DNA from: Paramacrobiotus metropolitanus
Lineage: Eukaryota > Tardigrada > Eutardigrada > Parachela > Macrobiotidae
Direction of reading: 5' to 3'
Length of the DNA stretch: 64,000 bases
Assembly (NCBI RefSeq): GCF_019649055.1
Contig: NW_026570226.1
Location: 2,666,001 to 2,730,000 of the forward strand
Shown here: positions 60,801 to 64,000 of the stretch, one piece after another
Layout: each line of letters opens with the position of its first letter
Numbering within the stretch: position 1 is the stretch's first letter
Program-made: the position numbers and the translations under genes
Notes under the pieces: model-generated
The model's database searches: none
What the model was told of the DNA's origin: nothing
Seen by the model: the letters and a program-made list of their open reading frames with translations, nothing else

Positions 60801-63281
60801 TTTCCCAGCGCAGAATCTACGGTTTAACGAGCAGCACATGAAACACCCGTCGTATTGAGTGATTAAATGCGCAAAACATGAACACATAAAACACAAATAA
60901 TGTGAAGAAAAATGTTTGAAATTCCATTAAAAAATGTCTAATGATTCAGCAAAAAACAGCGCCTTGTTCGCAGATAAAACTGCAAACAATTATTTTCCCT
61001 ATTTTTTTTCAAGATTTTATTCAAGACACTTGAGTAGGAGCTAAGACAAGGCTTTAATTACAGAACACGTATCTGTTATCAAATATTCTCTATAAAATGT
61101 GAACAAAATAATTAGATGGACCACCTGACACGAGATAAAAAAGAAATAAAAATAACAAAATGCGTGATATTAGTGAAAATAAATTCTGTATTAGCTGCAC
61201 TGCAGCAATTAAATCAGAATTTTACAATTTATAACAATTAACAAAAACAGAAGAAAATAAATTAGAAAATTCCCTAATTTTTTCTTACCGTTATCCACCG
61301 GACTGTTGGCATGAGATCGCTTCCTATCACCTTCCCAATTTCGATCACCCGTCCATCGTACGCCCTCATCCTCAGAAATCGGTTCCGTCTCGTGCTTCCT
61401 ACTCCCGGGGCGCTGATCCCGATCCCAGCGCGACAGCCGATGCGGCGTTGGATGCTCGGCCTTGATTTTCAGCGCTGCTGCTGGAGAATGATCTGGAAAA
61501 TCATCATATTCAAAAAAATCCACAGGCCGATCAGGAGGTCCAGATGGGTGGCGAGCAGGGCCGTCCAGTGGGCCGCCGGCGCCGGCGGCAGACTGTGCCG
61601 CAGTCCACGGATGAGGAGGAGGACGGGCACGAGCAGGACGAGCATGGCGGTAGTAGGGGTTGGGGTGGTTGTGCTGCGGCTGGTGGTGGTGAGGTCCCGG
61701 GTAGGGACGCCGCGGGGGGTGCTGGCGGCCGCCCGGGGAGTGGGGCGGGGTGGCCAGGAGGGCGCGGCGGGGCGCCGGGGGCGGGTGTCTGCGGGGATGA
61801 AAGGGACGGCGGTTTAGGGCACGACGCGCGGAAGGGTTATAACACTCGCGCTCCGCTATTTTTGCGATTTATCGGGCTAAACAATTTCTCGAACAAAACC
61901 AGAGTCTCCCACCGTTAGAATAATTTTTTTAAATTTTTATTTCTAGGAAAAATAGTAGATACATTAGAGACTTCCCTGCATTTCTAACGCTCCGTCCAAC
62001 CTTCGACTAACGAAGTAGATTTTAAAAACTGAAATAATACGTAAAATTCCGCAGCTATTTTTGCGGTTTATCGGGATAATCAATTTTCCACACAAAAGCC
62101 AAGTCTCGCCGCGGAAGAATAATTTTCACGAACTTTCGCGGGAAAATTCCAAAAACAGTAAAACGCAAATATTACGAACAGGAGAAGTTTCTCGAACGGT
62201 TCAAATTTCAACCAGCGAAACTTCTGACTAATGAATAAAATGCAAATTAATGAAGAAATGTAGAGTTTGGCAAAAAACGAACTGGCACGATAAATCTTTT
62301 CGAACAGGAAAAAATCTAAACGAAATATCTCAACAAAATTAATTTGCGGCTGCTGCGAACCCTGCGTTCGAAATTTCGTTGGCAACACTATATTTGCATA
62401 CGTGTAGCTGGTCGAGTAACGATGCAAACGGGAGTATCCCCAGCGTTCACTCATCGCAATCATCACATAGAAACCAAAATCTGCCGCATCATTTCGCGGG
62501 AAACTGCTCAAGAAACAAAATCAGGATTGGAAACCAAAACCACCTGTGCCTGCTTTGTTTACCAACAAACGCGCAGAACGGGCCACACGCGCGCAAATCC
62601 CTGTATGATGTAATAGCAACACAACGAGATGCACGGATAAATTTTCACAATGCGCAGTGTTACATCAGACGGTGCAGATTTTCGAGACGGATAACGACAA
62701 AACGCTGCGCGCGCGGTTACCAACCCGTTCAGACTACGTAATTTCATGCAGTCGGAACAGGGAAAAGTTGTCTAAAAACGTTTTTCACCAAAATAAAAAT
62801 CGAAAAATTGGCTGCTGCAGATTTTCGCTTTCAAAAGCAAAACAAACGTTTCTCTTCGTCTAAATCTTTAATCCTACTATCGGGGAAAATTAAGATTTTA
62901 TATTTCTAGAAAAAACAGAACATACCGCTGCTGAGTATTCCCGTTAAATCCGTTAAACCGCGTTCGCCTGCTGTTGCGGCGATGATCCAGCGGCTCCTTA
63001 CGGTGCACATTTTCCCGATAATTCCGATTAATCATCCGGGAATTCGGCTGCGAATTCTTCGGATAATCACTGTCCCGTCGAAAGGGACCCATGGCACGAC
63101 CAGGCGAAGAGCGGCGCGAAGAAGCGCGTGCAGGTCGTTGGTCGTGTTTGGCCTGCTGCTGCGGCTGTTGCTGCGATGATGAACGTGAAGATGATTCAGG
63201 CGATCGGCGCTGCTGCTGCTGCGGCGGCTGATCGCGGCGCGTGAAGGCAGACGAAGTACTGCGCCGATCGCGGTTGGCCAT
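51890..63281 (-). CDS. 1686-residue alpha-solenoid-like protein, unknown family
   Basis: Eleven exons: 62926-63281, 61289-61788, 60562-60816, 58153-59321, 57794-57863, 56749-57570, 55768-56060, 55016-55345, 53981-54327, 52732-53476 and 51890-52063. All ten junction phases (2,1,1,0,1,1,0,0,2,0) agree and the total, 5061 nt, is an exact reading frame. Residues 1-118 are Arg/Ser/Gln-rich (QPPQQQQRRS). 119-285 are Pro/His-rich, then acidic (DFFEYDDFPD). 286-530 are acidic and Ser-Pro-rich with a basic patch (FRKKMKPIRRRAA), so probably disordered and nuclear. From about 540 to the end it is helical with repeated Leu-rich pairs, like HEAT/ARM solenoids. A Lys/Glu-rich insert (KKGKGKEKEKE) lies near residue 1600. 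A nuclear scaffold is plausible. I do not recognise the family. Weakest sites are the GTTAGC donor after exon 7 and 70-nt exon 5. Confidence 0.7.
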
Positions 63282-64000
63282 TGTGCAATCGCTGGTAATC
63301 ACGAAGAATTCAGGTTTTCCTCATCGATTTTGCGAGATTTATAGCCACAGAACACTAATTACAAATGAGAAAAGTACGGTAGAAAAAAAGATACACATAC
63401 ACGGAGAGAAGCACGCAGCACAGTGTACAGTACAGCAAATGACAAGTCACAACTGCAGAGTCTCGGTTTACCCTCGTAGCGAATTTGGCCCGCATAGATC
63501 GTGATAAAAACCTGCCACTATCTGATTACTTTATGCCTCCAACCGATAGATTTGGCATTTTGTAATTTTCGGCTCACAGCTGATATCAATTGTGTATGTG
63601 TGTACACTGACGCATTTCTGAAATTTGTACGAAGCGGCTTTAAGTTTGCAATACACATAAGCTGGGCAAACAACCCGGGGACAGGTCCTGTTTTCCAGTT
63701 TTTGGTGTTTCACGCCATGGTGGGCCGGTGGGAGCAAATCCGACTGTTTATTAGTGGGTTCGCTCAATTCGATTTTACTAATACTGTACTTACTCAAATA
63801 CGAAAATCGTAATTAAATAATTATAAACTAATTGTAAACAAACAACTTCCAAATAAATCTTCTGAAAAATTAAATAACTGTCTACAGACACTGAACAGCG
63901 CAACTTCCGACGTAATATGTGGACGTCGTCACGTTGAACAGTAACCACAACAAAGATAAACATAAGCAGTATTTTGAAATATAGATTATTCTATGGAGCC
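63282..64000. other. 5' flank of the solenoid gene
   Basis: Presumed promoter and 5' leader of the minus-strand gene. No clear TATA box near the ATG. The open frames here (63501-63812 plus, 63531-63797 minus) are antisense to each other and unsupported. Confidence 0.45.

Noticed and set aside
61311-61918. 168- and 124-residue Gly/Arg-rich plus-strand ORFs
   Set aside because: Antisense to the Pro/His-rich exon of the solenoid gene. Their Gly/Arg richness is the complement of Pro/His/Ala codons.
1-64000. CRISPR arrays, rRNA, tRNA, bacterial operons or viral insertions
   Set aside because: None seen. There are no regularly spaced repeats, no clear tRNA A/B boxes with cloverleaf pairing, and no capsid, polymerase or integrase motifs. 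A systematic tRNAscan and repeat search was not possible by eye.

Overview
The window is eukaryotic nuclear DNA. Genes are split by short GT-AG introns, intergenic DNA is AT-rich, and there are no operons or Shine-Dalgarno signals. A complete arginine kinase, insect-type 7tm_7 (gustatory-receptor-like) genes and several rhodopsin-like GPCRs point to an ecdysozoan, most likely a panarthropod. A tardigrade is my best guess but is not proven by this sequence. Gene models were built by hand: exons were joined only where a GT donor, an AG acceptor and the codon phase agreed.

1-22.7 kb, minus strand: a mixed chemoreceptor cluster. Three intact gustatory-receptor-like genes (GR-A 1391-2939, GR-B 15388-16765, GR-C 21279-22679) each have three exons joined at phase 0. 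They alternate with four class A GPCR-like genes (GPCR1 3606-4946, GPCR2 7015-8138, GPCR3 9816-11093, GPCR4 17930-19396), each with two exons joined at phase 1. GPCR2 is frameshifted and GPCR1 has a shifted tail. Two relics (a GR last exon near 3.5 kb and a GPCR first exon near 5.0 kb) show that the cluster has turned over by duplication and loss. GPCR4+GR-B and GPCR1+GR-A look like copies of one two-gene cassette.

22.7-34 kb: a decaying protein-kinase gene on the minus strand, with frameshifts in the catalytic loop and in the C-terminal region. It is followed by a gene-poor stretch holding several perfect or near-perfect foldbacks and two adjacent two-copy tandem duplications (304 bp and about 593 bp units).

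33.8-39.5 kb, plus strand: a four-exon gene for a 1051-residue protein. It has a novel N-terminal half, an AIG1/septin-like P-loop GTPase domain and a Cys/His-rich C-terminal module. A 159-bp foldback element lies at 40.3 kb.

40.6-45.4 kb, minus strand: a secreted DOMON-like protein (three exons) and arginine kinase (eight exons, 357 residues, TATA box).

47-51.4 kb: two paralogous secreted proteins of unknown family, transcribed divergently from a 466-bp shared promoter region. Both keep an exactly 20-nt micro-exon in the same place and phase.

51.9-63.3 kb, minus strand: an 11-exon gene for a 1686-residue protein with a disordered, low-complexity N-terminal third and a long alpha-helical remainder. 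I cannot assign it to a family.

The chemoreceptors are membrane sensors. Arginine kinase buffers ATP. No shared pathway links the other genes.
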